From: UBA6019 sp036570145
GTDB taxonomy: Bacteria; Chloroflexota; Dormibacteria; Dormibacterales; Dormibacteraceae
Direction of reading: 5' to 3'
Assembly: GCA_036570145.1 (NCBI GenBank)
Contig: DATCPJ010000284.1
Location: 1-23,825, forward strand
Length of the DNA stretch: 23,825 nt
Shown one piece after another: positions 1 to 7,064 of this stretch. The notes under the pieces were generated by a model. That model saw only the letters and a list, made by a program, of their open reading frames with translations, searched no databases and was not told the origin of the DNA. The first letter of the stretch is position 1. Each line of letters opens with the position of its first letter. The translations under genes were made by a program, and so were the position numbers.

Positions 1-32
1 CCTGCGGGGAGGGAGGCTAGACTCGACGGAAA

Positions 33-1187
33 GTGCCGAACCGAAAGCGCCGCGTGCTCGTCACCGGCGTCGCGCGCTGGTGGGGTGCGCTCCTCGTCCA
101 GCGCCTGGTCGAGGAGCCGGACGTCGAGGAGGTCGTCGGGATCGACACCGACGAGCCGCACCACGACCTCGGCGACGCCGACTTCCTGAAGCTCGACATC
201 CGTCATTCGCTGGTCGGCAAGCTGGTCCGCGCGGTCGGGATCGACACCGTCGTCCACACCCAGATCAGCGTCGACTTCTTCGACCAGGACCCGCGGCGCG
301 CGCACGAGACGAACGTCATCGGGTCGCTCAACCTGCTCGCCGGCCTGGCCGGCGACGACAGCCCCGTGCGACGGGTCGTGCTCAAATCGTCAGCCCACGT
401 CTACGGCGCCCGCTACGACCTTCCCGACAACCTCCGGGAGGACCGCCGCCTGGCCGCCGGCTCCTCCCATTCGTTCGTCCGGGACATCGTCGAGACCGAG
501 TCCAACCTGCGCGACTTCGCCGTCCGCAACCCGGACGTGGAGACGATCTCCCTCCGCTTCGCCAACAGCCTCTACCCGGAGGAGCCGGCCCCGCTCGCCC
601 GCTACTTCGATCTGCCGGTGGTGCCGACGGTGCTCGGCTTCGACCCCGTTCTCCAGCTGGTCCATTACGAGGACTGCGTCGAGGCGCTGCTCCGGGCGAC
701 GCTCGGCAGCCGGCGCGGCGCCTTCAACATCGCGGGCGCGAACGCGCTCCCGCTGACGGCGCTGCTCGACGGCGCCGGCAAGGTCCACGCGCCGCTCCTC
801 CCGCCGGCGGGGGCGGCGCTGCTGAGTGGCGCGCTCACCCGTCTCGGGGTGGCCGCGCTGAGTCCACAGCTGATCGACCTGCTCCGCTGGGGGCGCACCC
901 TGGACACCTCTCGTGCCGAGCGCGAGCTCGGCTTCCTGCCGGTACGGGACACGATGGCCGCTCTCGACGAGTACGTTCAGCAGCGGCGCGTCCTCCAGTT
1001 CCAGCCAAGCGGCCGCCGGTACATGTACGAGCGAGAGTTGGAGGACTACATTCACGCCCGCCGCATCCGCCGGCGGGTCGCCAATGGCGCCCGGCTCCGG
1101 CTCGCCGAGGCGCCCGCGCCCGAGCCGATCGAGGCTCCCCAGCCTGCGGAACCGGCTAGAGGCCCCCGCCCCCACCCCCGTCGATGA
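33..1187 (+). CDS. NAD-dependent epimerase/dehydratase family protein (extended SDR, atypical active site)
   Basis: A 384-residue extended short-chain dehydrogenase/reductase. The N-terminus has the Rossmann pattern b-strand-TGVARWWG (residues 11-18), a TGxxxxxG variant of the usual TGxxGxxG, followed by an acidic GIDTD after strand 2, which suits NAD binding. KSSAHVYG (118-125) matches the strand carrying the catalytic Ser in this family. The usual YxxxK is not seen where expected; that stretch reads FVRDIVE (148-154). The protein may therefore bind nucleotide without classical redox chemistry. The C-terminus (about 350-384) is Pro/Arg-rich and low in complexity. The start is GTG at 33. A TAGACT box (18-23) lies 10 nt upstream and no strong Shine-Dalgarno is visible. 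The 3' end overlaps the convergent SDR gene by 32 bp. The substrate is unknown. Confidence 0.85.
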   Translation: MPNRKRRVLVTGVARWWGALLVQRLVEEPDVEEVVGIDTDEPHHDLGDADFLKLDIRHSLVGKLVRAVGIDTVVHTQISVDFFDQDPRRAHETNVIGSLNLLAGLAGDDSPVRRVVLKSSAHVYGARYDLPDNLREDRRLAAGSSHSFVRDIVETESNLRDFAVRNPDVETISLRFANSLYPEEPAPLARYFDLPVVPTVLGFDPVLQLVHYEDCVEALLRATLGSRRGAFNIAGANALPLTALLDGAGKVHAPLLPPAGAALLSGALTRLGVAALSPQLIDLLRWGRTLDTSRAERELGFLPVRDTMAALDEYVQQRRVLQFQPSGRRYMYERELEDYIHARRIRRRVANGARLRLAEAPAPEPIEAPQPAEPARGPRPHPRR

Positions 1188-1923
1188 CGACGACCTCGCC
1201 GGTGATGAAGCTCGCCTCGTCGGATGCCAGGAAGGCGACCACCCGGCCGATCTCGGGCGGCGACCCGATGCGGCCCAGCGCGGTCGACTGAAGCACCCGG
1301 CCGAGGATCTCCTCGTTTCCCCAGAGCGCCTCCGCAAAGCGGGTCTTGACCAGCCCGGGCGCCACCGCATTGACGCGGATGCCGCGCGGACCGAGCTCGA
1401 GCGCCAGCTGCCTGGTCATGTGGATCACCGCGGCCTTGGTGATGTTGTAGATGCCGAGCCCGAAAGCGGCGCGGATGCCGCCCACGCTCGCCACGTTGAC
1501 GATCGAGCCGCCGTGCTCGCCCATGTACCGGTTGACGGCGAGCTGGGTCAGCGCGAAAACGCCGCGGACGTTGACGTCGAAGGTCTTGTCCCAGGCGCCC
1601 AGGTCGGCGTCGAGGGTGTGCCCGAAATGCGGGTTGGTGGCCGCGTTGTTGACCAGGATGTCGATCCGGCCGTGCCGGTCGAGCGTCGCGCCGACCAGCC
1701 GCTCGAGCTCGTCCGGCTTTCCGGAGTGGGCAGCGAACGCCATCGCGGCGTCCGGACGGACGGCGTTGAGACGTTCGGCCTCGGCGTCGAGGTCCGCCTG
1801 CTTGCGGCTCGAGAGCACGACTTTGGCGCCCCGCTCGACGAGCGCGTCGGCGATGGCGCTGCCGATGCCGCGGCTTGCGCCGGTGACAATCGCAACCCGG
1901 TCCTGAAGGTCGTTTTGAGGCAT
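1156..1923 (-). CDS. SDR family oxidoreductase (classical, FabG-like)
   Basis: A 255-residue classical short-chain dehydrogenase/reductase. It shows the cofactor motif TGASRGIG (14-21), NNAA (92-95), catalytic Ser146 in IVNVAS, Tyr159-x3-Lys163 and the PG motif after strand 6 (VAPGLVKT). It ends with the SFITGEVVVIDGG tail typical of FabG-like enzymes. Length and motifs are complete, so it is probably an active NAD(P)H-dependent ketoreductase or alcohol dehydrogenase of unknown substrate. The reading frame stays open upstream to about 2262, but family alignment and a TATCCT box ending 8 nt before the ATG at 1923 favour this start. It is divergent from the gene at 1948 and shares its promoter DNA. 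Its end overlaps the convergent gene at 33-1187. Confidence 0.93.
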   Translation of the reverse strand: MPQNDLQDRVAIVTGASRGIGSAIADALVERGAKVVLSSRKQADLDAEAERLNAVRPDAAMAFAAHSGKPDELERLVGATLDRHGRIDILVNNAATNPHFGHTLDADLGAWDKTFDVNVRGVFALTQLAVNRYMGEHGGSIVNVASVGGIRAAFGLGIYNITKAAVIHMTRQLALELGPRGIRVNAVAPGLVKTRFAEALWGNEEILGRVLQSTALGRIGSPPEIGRVVAFLASDEASFITGEVVVIDGGGGGGL

Positions 1924-1929
1924 CGCTGG

Positions 1930-1940
1930 TAGGATATCGT
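1930..1940. promoter_or_regulatory. overlapping bidirectional -10 boxes
   Basis: Within these 11 bases TATCGT (1935-1940, plus) and TATCCT (1936-1931, minus) overlap by two bases. Each ends exactly 8 nt before the ATG of its own gene (1948 plus, 1923 minus). No Shine-Dalgarno is visible for either gene. This fits two leaderless or near-leaderless transcripts fired from one shared AT-rich patch. Promoter activity is inferred from spacing only. Confidence 0.5.
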
Positions 1941-1947
1941 GCGACCG

Positions 1948-2400
1948 ATGGAGATCGTCTCGGGCACCGCCGCTGACGAAATCCTCGAGAGGATCTTCCA
2001 GCCGACGGCCAAGCCTTCGGCGCTCGACCAGGCCGAGGAAACCCTCCGCCACCCAAAGAAGCTGGTCTACGCCGCGATGTCGAACCGCAACTTCTACTGG
2101 CGCAGCCACATCCAGAAGTTCATCCTCGACTCGGGGATGATCCCGGTCAGCCCATTCATGCTTTTCGATTACTACCTCCTCCACACGGTGCCCAAGCAGG
2201 TCGTCCGGGAGGCGATGAACAACCTGCTCGCACGCTGTGACGAGTGCTGGGTCTTCGGCCACCTTTCGCTTGGCGTAAAGGTCCAGATCGGGGTCGCAAA
2301 GCGGCTCAACAAGAAGATCCGCTACTTCGACATCGACGAGCTCCCCGTCGCTGTCATGCCGATCTCGGAGGAGAGCGCCCAGGAGGAGCGGCGCGAGTAG
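1948..2400 (+). CDS. nucleoside 2-deoxyribosyltransferase-like (DUF4406/DUF7768-type) protein
   Basis: A 150-residue soluble protein. The stretch from KLVYAAMSNRNF through DSGMIPVSPFM to RCDECWVFG and the segment GVKVQIGVAKRLNKKIRYF resemble the nucleoside 2-deoxyribosyltransferase-like fold, in which an Asp-containing 'D-x-V-W-V-F-G' strand is followed by a Gly and an E-I-x-x-A helix. The Glu of that helix, the nucleophile in true deoxyribosyltransferases, appears as Gln113 in VQIGVA. The protein may therefore bind nucleotides without hydrolysing them. ATG 1948 is preferred over the in-frame GTG at 1939 because a TATCGT box sits 8 nt upstream of it, mirroring the divergent SDR gene. The family call is from pattern recognition and the function is unknown. 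Confidence 0.75.
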   Translation: MEIVSGTAADEILERIFQPTAKPSALDQAEETLRHPKKLVYAAMSNRNFYWRSHIQKFILDSGMIPVSPFMLFDYYLLHTVPKQVVREAMNNLLARCDECWVFGHLSLGVKVQIGVAKRLNKKIRYFDIDELPVAVMPISEESAQEERRE

Positions 2401-2411
2401 CGCCGGTCTGA

Positions 2412-2427
2412 ACCGCCGCCGGGCGGT
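2412..2427. terminator. GC-rich hairpin between convergent genes
   Basis: ACCGCC (2412-2417) pairs perfectly with GGCGGT (2422-2427) around a GCCG loop. It lies between the stop of the plus gene (2400) and the stop of the minus gene (2430), so it could stall transcription from both sides. There is no T-tract, so it is a weak or factor-assisted terminator at best. Confidence 0.4.
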
Positions 2428-2429
2428 CC

Positions 2430-3536
2430 CTAGGCCCTCTTGGCCGCGCCCATCCGGCGGGCCCAGAGCTCGGGCTTGCGGAGCTCCTCGTTGGTCGGTA
2501 GAGTGGCCGGCCCCTCCCAGGCCCGGTTGAGGAGCTTCATACCGTGGCCCTCGTGGATCGCCTTGCAGAACCGCTCCCCGACCACGTACTGCTGCAGCTT
2601 CAGCTCGAGCCCGGTCAGCTTCCAGAAGAGCCGCTCGAAGACCGTCTTCTCGCCGACCCGGGCCTGGTGGGCGGCCTCGAGGACCTCGAACTCGGGCAGC
2701 ACCGCCCGGCCGACGACGTCCATGACGAGGTTGGAATAGCCCTCGATGAGCGACATCGTGGCCTGCACCTGGCTGACCACGCCGAGCTGCTCGCGCATGC
2801 CGACGGTGAGGGCGAGGAGGCGCTCGGCCGGGCTCCGGCGGCGGTCCAGGGCGGCCCCCAGCACGTCACCCAGCATCCCGTTGAGGTGGCCGCGCAGCCA
2901 GGGGTGGGCGCCGAACTGCCACGCGTGCGTCATCTCGTGGAGGATCAGCCAGCGGCGGAGCGCCTCGCCAGGCAGAACGGCCTCCTCCTCCCAGTCGGCG
3001 ATGTTCGGCTCGACCAGGTAGAGACCCGGGCTGCCGGCGGGCTCGCGGCCGAGCAGCTGGGGGTCGTACTGGCCGAGGACGCGGCGGGAGAGAAAGCCCA
3101 GGATCAGCCCGACGTAGCGGTCGAGGCCGGCTCGGCCGAGCTCCAGCACCCGGCTGTTGGGCAGCCGGTCCTGGACGGCGGCGAGGGGCTCCAGCGCATC
3201 GCGGAGAATCCCCAGGTTGAGGTCAACCCAGCCAAATCGATCGAGTGCCTGGAAGGACGGAAAGCCACCATCAATCCCGCCGACGAATTCGAGCAACGGG
3301 CCTTCGAGCTCGGCAGCCATGCGGCGATAGCCGGTCTCCAGGGTCCGCCGCCGAGGTCGAGCGAGCGCATCCTCGGGACCGAGGCGGCCGAGCGCCTGCT
3401 CGCGGATCTCATCCCAGTCGACGATCCGCGCCGGTCCCGGCCGCGGCCGCACCGCGTCGACCACGGCGAAGGCGAGGGCGCCGACCGCCACCCCAGCGGC
3501 CAGGCCCCGCAACGCGCGCCGTGTAGCAGTGGACAC
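2430..3536 (-). CDS. zinc-dependent metalloprotease, DUF2342/F420-biosynthesis-associated type
   Basis: A 368-residue protein from GTG 3536. Residues about 8-30 form a hydrophobic, Ala/Val-rich segment that probably anchors it to the membrane. The zincin motif HEMTH falls at 200-204, followed by WQF, and a downstream Glu in SLIEGYSN (about 265) is a candidate third zinc ligand. This is the layout of the DUF2342-type actinobacterial metalloproteases, one subgroup of which is described as coenzyme-F420-biosynthesis associated. The start is set by overlap: the upstream PPOX gene ends in TAG whose G begins this GTG (TAGTG), with GGAAGG about 8 nt before. Translation is thus probably coupled. A TTG at 3551 is possible but less likely. 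The substrate is unknown. Confidence 0.85.
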   Translation of the reverse strand: MSTATRRALRGLAAGVAVGALAFAVVDAVRPRPGPARIVDWDEIREQALGRLGPEDALARPRRRTLETGYRRMAAELEGPLLEFVGGIDGGFPSFQALDRFGWVDLNLGILRDALEPLAAVQDRLPNSRVLELGRAGLDRYVGLILGFLSRRVLGQYDPQLLGREPAGSPGLYLVEPNIADWEEEAVLPGEALRRWLILHEMTHAWQFGAHPWLRGHLNGMLGDVLGAALDRRRSPAERLLALTVGMREQLGVVSQVQATMSLIEGYSNLVMDVVGRAVLPEFEVLEAAHQARVGEKTVFERLFWKLTGLELKLQQYVVGERFCKAIHEGHGMKLLNRAWEGPATLPTNEELRKPELWARRMGAAKRA

Positions 3537-3925
3537 TACCGCACCTTCCAAGCGGTGGGTTTGACGGTGAAGATCACGCGGTCGGCGCGGTCCTTCACCT
3601 CGCTCGTGGAGCCGCGGTAGCGCTGCTGGAGCAGCTGGTAGAAGGTCCCCTCCGGATCGTCCTCCTCCTTCTCGATCTCGCCCCGGACCTGGAGATAGCG
3701 GTACTGGTCATCGGGGTCGGTGACGGAGAGGGCGACGCGCGGTTCCTCCTTCAGGTAGCGGTAGTTGTGCCGCGTCCGGGTGTGCGTCAGGCGGATCCGG
3801 TTCGACACGGGATCGTAGACGAACCACATCGGGTTGACCTGGGGCGAACCGTCCGTGCGGACCGTCGCGAAATGGGCGAAGAGGGGCCTGTCGAGCAGAT
3901 CCAGGTGCGATTCGGGTGGCTTCAC
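3536..3925 (-). CDS. PPOX-class F420-dependent oxidoreductase
   Basis: A 129-residue split-barrel flavin/deazaflavin-binding protein of the pyridoxamine-5'-phosphate-oxidase-like superfamily. The order FAHFATVRTDGSPQVNPMWF, then RIRLTHTRTRHNYRYLKEEPRVALSV, then YLQVRGEI is the characteristic core of the small F420-dependent members (FDOR-B type). Members of that group reduce or oxidise varied substrates using F420; which one applies here cannot be told. The start is GTG at 3925. The gene overlaps the metalloprotease by one base. A rho-independent terminator closing the MerR gene lies immediately upstream, so the pair must have its own promoter in a very short space or depend on readthrough. 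Confidence 0.88.
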   Translation of the reverse strand: MKPPESHLDLLDRPLFAHFATVRTDGSPQVNPMWFVYDPVSNRIRLTHTRTRHNYRYLKEEPRVALSVTDPDDQYRYLQVRGEIEKEEDDPEGTFYQLLQQRYRGSTSEVKDRADRVIFTVKPTAWKVR

Positions 3926-3930
3926 CCGTA

Positions 3931-3967
3931 TAGAAAAGCAAACGGGCGGCTACGATGCCGCCCCGTT
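3931..3967 (-). terminator. rho-independent terminator after the HspR-like gene
   Basis: Read on the minus strand, AACGGGGCGGC (3967-3957) pairs with GCCGCCCGTT (3950-3941) around a six-base loop, with one bulged base. A T-rich run, TGCTTTTCTA, follows (3940-3931). This is the only hairpin in the window with a convincing T-tract. Its tract ends about 6 nt before the GTG of the PPOX gene, so it could also act as an attenuator. Confidence 0.7.
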
Positions 3968-3988
3968 CGGATTTTCGTGGGTTGGAGA

Positions 3989-4357
3989 CTAGACGTCGAG
4001 CTGGGAGACGTCGAGGTCCTTGAGCGCGTCCGGTGCTTTGAGCCCGGCCACCTGGAGCTGCTTCAGCAGGGCGAGGATGTAGCGCACGCCGGCGAGGTTC
4101 ACCCCGTGCTTGCGGGTGAGGGTCTGGATCGACTGCAGCTTCATCAGGTCGCGCTGCGAGTAGCGCCGGCGGTTGGTCGCCGTCCGCTTCGGCTTGATCA
4201 TGTTGAGGTGCTCGTACATCATCAGGGTCCGCGGATGGGTCGCGAGGATCTCCGACGCAACGCTCAGCGTGTAGATGGGCTTGTCGAGGTGAATGCTGCT
4301 GTCCCGCTGGGACGGTATTGGCAGCGTGCCAGCCGCTGCTTCGTCTTTTCTCTTCAT
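3989..4357 (-). CDS. MerR-family transcriptional regulator, HspR-like
   Basis: A 122-residue protein. Residues about 27-95 form a MerR-type winged helix-turn-helix: PIYTLSVASEILATHPRTLMMYEHLNMI, then the wing NRRRYSQRDLMKLQSIQTL, then HGVNLAGVRYIL. The HP-x-TL-xx-Y helix and the GVNLAG segment are hallmarks of HspR, the repressor of dnaK-type heat-shock operons. It differs from typical HspR in a 25-residue polar N-terminal extension and a C-terminal helix ending LDVSQLDV. No dnaK, grpE or clpB is nearby, so the target genes are unknown. The start ATG 4357 is well supported by AGGAAGGAA (complement of 4363-4371). A TTGAG/CTCAA palindrome lies upstream and a strong terminator downstream, so it is probably monocistronic. 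Confidence 0.88.
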   Translation of the reverse strand: MKRKDEAAAGTLPIPSQRDSSIHLDKPIYTLSVASEILATHPRTLMMYEHLNMIKPKRTATNRRRYSQRDLMKLQSIQTLTRKHGVNLAGVRYILALLKQLQVAGLKAPDALKDLDVSQLDV

Positions 4358-4384
4358 CGGATTTCCTTCCTAGCCGCCATCTTT

Positions 4385-4395
4385 TTGAGGCTCAA
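4385..4395. promoter_or_regulatory. TTGAG-G-CTCAA palindrome upstream of the HspR-like gene
   Basis: TTGAG and CTCAA form an 11-bp perfect inverted repeat 28 bp before the regulator's start. The HspR operator (HAIR) has the half-sites CTTGAGT and ACTCAAG separated by 7 bp. Here the core half-sites match but the spacing is collapsed to one base. It could be an autoregulatory site of a diverged HspR, which is inference. Confidence 0.35.
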
Positions 4396-4512
4396 GTGCA
4401 TAACCTTCGGTGACAGCCGCCCTATGGTGTCGGATTCTGGGTGCGAAGCCCACCCTGTACAAGTCTTTTTTTGTTAAAGAGTGCCGACAAAGCCATCGTC
4501 GCTAATGGGTCA

Positions 4513-4542
4513 GGGCGGGCCCAACCTTACTTGAGCCCGCCC
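4513..4542. terminator. hairpin downstream of the PBP gene
   Basis: GGGCGGGC (4513-4520) pairs perfectly with GCCCGCCC (4535-4542) around a 14-base loop that can pair partly further in. It lies 19 bp beyond the stop of the minus-strand PBP gene. No T-tract follows on the minus strand, so rho-independent termination is unproven. Confidence 0.45.
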
Positions 4543-4561
4543 CTATCAGTGAAAAAACGCG

Positions 4562-6931
4562 CTACGGCTTGACCTTGGGCGGATCCGGGGGCGTCGCCGG
4601 CGCCGGGGCTGCCGGAGGGGGCGCGGGCGTCGGCGGTGGCTTGGGCGCGGTCACCTTGATCCCCGGCGGGAGCGCCGGCTGGGGCGTGCTCGGGCTGGTG
4701 CCGGGAAGGAACCACTGCACCTTTCCGGCCACGGTGAAGTGGAGGAGCCCCGCCGGCTCGGCAAACCAATCGCCGCCCGGTTCCTGGATCACCGAGTCGG
4801 TGGCCCACTGCATGAACTGATGCCAGACGGGTGCCGCAACCTCGCTGGCCTCGGCCCCGACCGGCATGGGTGAGAAGTCGGGGTTGCCGAACCAGAAAGC
4901 GGTCGCTAGCGCGGGGGTGAAGCCGACCGTCCAGCCGTCCCGGTAGTCGTCGGTAGTACCGGTCTTGGAGGCCACCCTGCGGTCGGGCAGGGTCAGGTTG
5001 GAGCCGCGTCCGAAGACGGCCGCCCGGTTGCTGTCGTCGGACATGATCTGGTCCATGATGAAGGCGACCTTCGGGTCGACGGCCTGCTTGGCGCCCGTGT
5101 TCGGATCGGACTTGAAGATGGGCTCGCCGTCAGCGCTTGCGACGGTGCGCACCGAGTGGATCTGGCGGAGCACCCCGCCCGATGCCAGGACCGAGGCCCC
5201 GGTCGCCATCTGGAGCGGGGTCTCGCCCCAGCCGCCCAGGGTCAGCGAAGGACCGTAGCTGTCGAGCGTGTCGTTGGAGGTGAAGACGCCCTCGCTGACG
5301 CGGTGCCAGGGCGGCGCGCCCATGGCGCGGGCCATCGTCACGACATTGGCTATCCCCTGTTCGACCTCGACCTTGACCGCGGGGATGTTGTAGGAGTTGA
5401 GGAAGCACTGCTGGAGCTGGCAGGTCCCGTGGTAGCCGCCGTCGTAGTTGCGCGGCTGGTACGGCTTCGCGCCGGGATAGTCAGGGGGAAAGGTGATCTG
5501 CGAGTCGACGATCGGCGTCACCATCGTGAACTTCCCGCTCGCGATGGCCGCCGTGTAGTTGTACATCTTCATCGAGGAGCCTGGGTTGCGGGGCGGCCAC
5601 ACCGCGAAGTTGTACTGGCCGCCGACGTCCTGCGGGTTTGCCGACCCGACCATGGCGTTGATCTCGCCGGTCTTCGGGTCGATCCCGACCATCGCCCCCT
5701 GGTGCACGTTGGCGCCGTAGGACTGGTAGCGGGCAACCTGGGCGGCGATCAGCGACTGCGCCTGCGCCTGCATCGTCCAGTTGAGGGTGGTCGTGACCTT
5801 GAAGCCGTCCCGGTAAGGCGCCTCGGCGCCGTAGCGGGCCTTCAGCTCGTCGAGGACGAAGGCGACGAAGCCGGGCGCAAGGACGATGTTCGAATCCCGG
5901 AACATGTGGCTGGGCTCGGTGATGTCCTCGGCGAAGGCCTGGTCGGCCTGCACCTGGGAGATGTTGTGGTTGCGGACCATCGCCTGGAGTACGAGATGCT
6001 GCCGGTTGCGGGCGCCCTGCCAGTTGACAAGCGGGTTGTTGTAGGTGGGGTTCTGCGGGATCCCTGCGAGCATCGCCGCCTGGGCCAGGTCCAGCTTCGC
6101 GGTCGGGACGTGGAAGTAGCTCTGGGCAGCGGCCTGGATGCCATAGGCGTTGTTCCCGTAGAAGGCCGTGTTCAAGTACATCTCGAGGATCTGCTTCTTG
6201 CTGAAGTCCTGCTCCACCTGGAGGGCGAGCACGGCCTCTTTCGCCTTCCGTTCGATGCTCGGCGCGTTGCCGAGCAGGCGCAGCTTGACCAGCTGCTGGG
6301 TGATCGTCGAAGCTCCCTGCACCGCCGCGTGGTCGTGGTAGTCGACCCAGGCGGCGCGGACGATTGAATTGATGTCGACGCCCGGCTCGCTGTAGAACTT
6401 GGCGTCCTCGATCGCAATCGTCGCCTGGGGCAGGAGCGCGCCCATGTCGGTCAGGTGCTGCTCGTAGTGGCGGTAGCCCTGGCGGTGGATGTCGGCCAGC
6501 GTCACCGTGCCCGAGACGTCGTAGAGGATCGAGTCCTGCGGAAGCGAGGCGAGCGCGATCGAGTGCGCGTCGGGCAGGTCGGAGGCGTACTTGACCCATA
6601 GAGCGGAAGCGCTGACGAAGGAGCCCGCGGCGACGGCCAGGACGAGCAGCGTGCTCACCAGGGCGGCGGTTCCGGCCGTCTGAGCCGCCGGCCGGCCGCC
6701 GGTCGAGTAGCCCCGCCGTCGGCCGACCGCCGAAGCTCGGAAACGGCGTCCGTCCGACCAGCGGAGGTGCTGCGGCCGCATCGAGGGCGTGCTCCCCTGC
6801 TCGAGCTGGAGGCGCATCGAACGGAGGAGAGCAGCCCCCCGGCGAAGCGCGCCCACACCCACCGTCACCGCCGTCTCGGCGGCCTTCTGGCCGCCCTCCC
6901 AGCTGAGCGCCCCGCGTCTAGCCAGTCCCAT
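4562..6931 (-). CDS. class A penicillin-binding protein (transglycosylase/transpeptidase)
   Basis: A 789-residue bifunctional peptidoglycan synthase. It has a basic cytoplasmic N-terminus of about 85 residues, one membrane segment (about 88-110), a GT51 glycosyltransferase domain (about 125-300) and a transpeptidase domain (about 410-710). GT51 motifs seen are AIEDAKFY with Glu175-Asp176, QGASTITQQL (205-214) and RKAKEAVLA. Transpeptidase motifs are Ser452-x-x-Lys455, Ser513-Tyr-Asn515 and Lys656-Thr-Gly658, all intact. The usual FYxHxGV after the GT51 Glu is altered to FYSEPGVD, losing the His. The C-terminal 40 residues are Pro-rich and periplasmic or wall-facing. The start ATG 6931 has AGGGAG 5 nt upstream and a near-consensus promoter about 60 bp upstream. 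It is the only gene in its transcript. Confidence 0.95.
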   Translation of the reverse strand: MGLARRGALSWEGGQKAAETAVTVGVGALRRGAALLRSMRLQLEQGSTPSMRPQHLRWSDGRRFRASAVGRRRGYSTGGRPAAQTAGTAALVSTLLVLAVAAGSFVSASALWVKYASDLPDAHSIALASLPQDSILYDVSGTVTLADIHRQGYRHYEQHLTDMGALLPQATIAIEDAKFYSEPGVDINSIVRAAWVDYHDHAAVQGASTITQQLVKLRLLGNAPSIERKAKEAVLALQVEQDFSKKQILEMYLNTAFYGNNAYGIQAAAQSYFHVPTAKLDLAQAAMLAGIPQNPTYNNPLVNWQGARNRQHLVLQAMVRNHNISQVQADQAFAEDITEPSHMFRDSNIVLAPGFVAFVLDELKARYGAEAPYRDGFKVTTTLNWTMQAQAQSLIAAQVARYQSYGANVHQGAMVGIDPKTGEINAMVGSANPQDVGGQYNFAVWPPRNPGSSMKMYNYTAAIASGKFTMVTPIVDSQITFPPDYPGAKPYQPRNYDGGYHGTCQLQQCFLNSYNIPAVKVEVEQGIANVVTMARAMGAPPWHRVSEGVFTSNDTLDSYGPSLTLGGWGETPLQMATGASVLASGGVLRQIHSVRTVASADGEPIFKSDPNTGAKQAVDPKVAFIMDQIMSDDSNRAAVFGRGSNLTLPDRRVASKTGTTDDYRDGWTVGFTPALATAFWFGNPDFSPMPVGAEASEVAAPVWHQFMQWATDSVIQEPGGDWFAEPAGLLHFTVAGKVQWFLPGTSPSTPQPALPPGIKVTAPKPPPTPAPPPAAPAPATPPDPPKVKP

Positions 6932-6954
6932 GTCGGCTCCCTAAACCCCCTACG

Positions 6955-6964
6955 ACAATATTGT
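6955..6964. promoter_or_regulatory. ACAATATTGT palindrome in the PBP leader
   Basis: A perfect 10-bp AT-rich palindrome sits between the predicted transcription start (about 6981) and the start codon at 6931 of the PBP gene. AT-rich palindromes are uncommon in this GC-rich window, so it may be an operator. No regulator can be named. Confidence 0.35.
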
Positions 6965-6987
6965 AACCGCTCAAAAAACTAAACGTG

Positions 6988-7015
6988 ATGATAACGCTAT
7001 CAGGTCTAGTGTCAA
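6988..7015 (-). promoter_or_regulatory. sigma70-type promoter of the PBP gene
   Basis: On the minus strand a perfect -35 TTGACA (7015-7010) is followed after 16 bp by the -10 box TATCAT (6993-6988). The predicted start of transcription is near 6981, giving a leader of about 50 nt with AGGGAG at 6942-6937. This is one of the two best promoters in the window. Confidence 0.65.
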
Positions 7016-7064
7016 CGGCTGAACCTGAAACGGGCGCCTGGGCGTTCGGGTTACGGCCAACGGC

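Noticed and set aside
390..1370. Long open frames antisense to the extended SDR (and at 7179-7967, 9368-10153, 10258-11394)
   Set aside because: They lie opposite genes with clear family motifs, lack recognisable domains and are rich in Arg/Gly/Ala, as expected for shadow frames in GC-rich DNA.
1924..2262. N-terminal extension of the classical SDR
   Set aside because: It is antisense to the deoxyribosyltransferase-like gene and does not look like an SDR. A -10 box and family start support ATG 1923.
2544..3620. Plus-strand frame opposite the metalloprotease
   Set aside because: It is the complement of a gene with an HEMTH zinc motif and coupled upstream neighbour, and shows no domain.
4385..4395. 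Canonical HAIR operator for the HspR-like protein
   Set aside because: Half-sites are similar but the 7-bp spacer and outer bases are missing. Recorded only as a related palindrome.
4437..4490. GGGTG/CACCC hairpin followed by a T-run on the plus strand (possible terminator)
   Set aside because: No plus-strand gene ends upstream of it and the T-run starts about 10 nt from the stem. It is more likely part of the regulator's promoter DNA.
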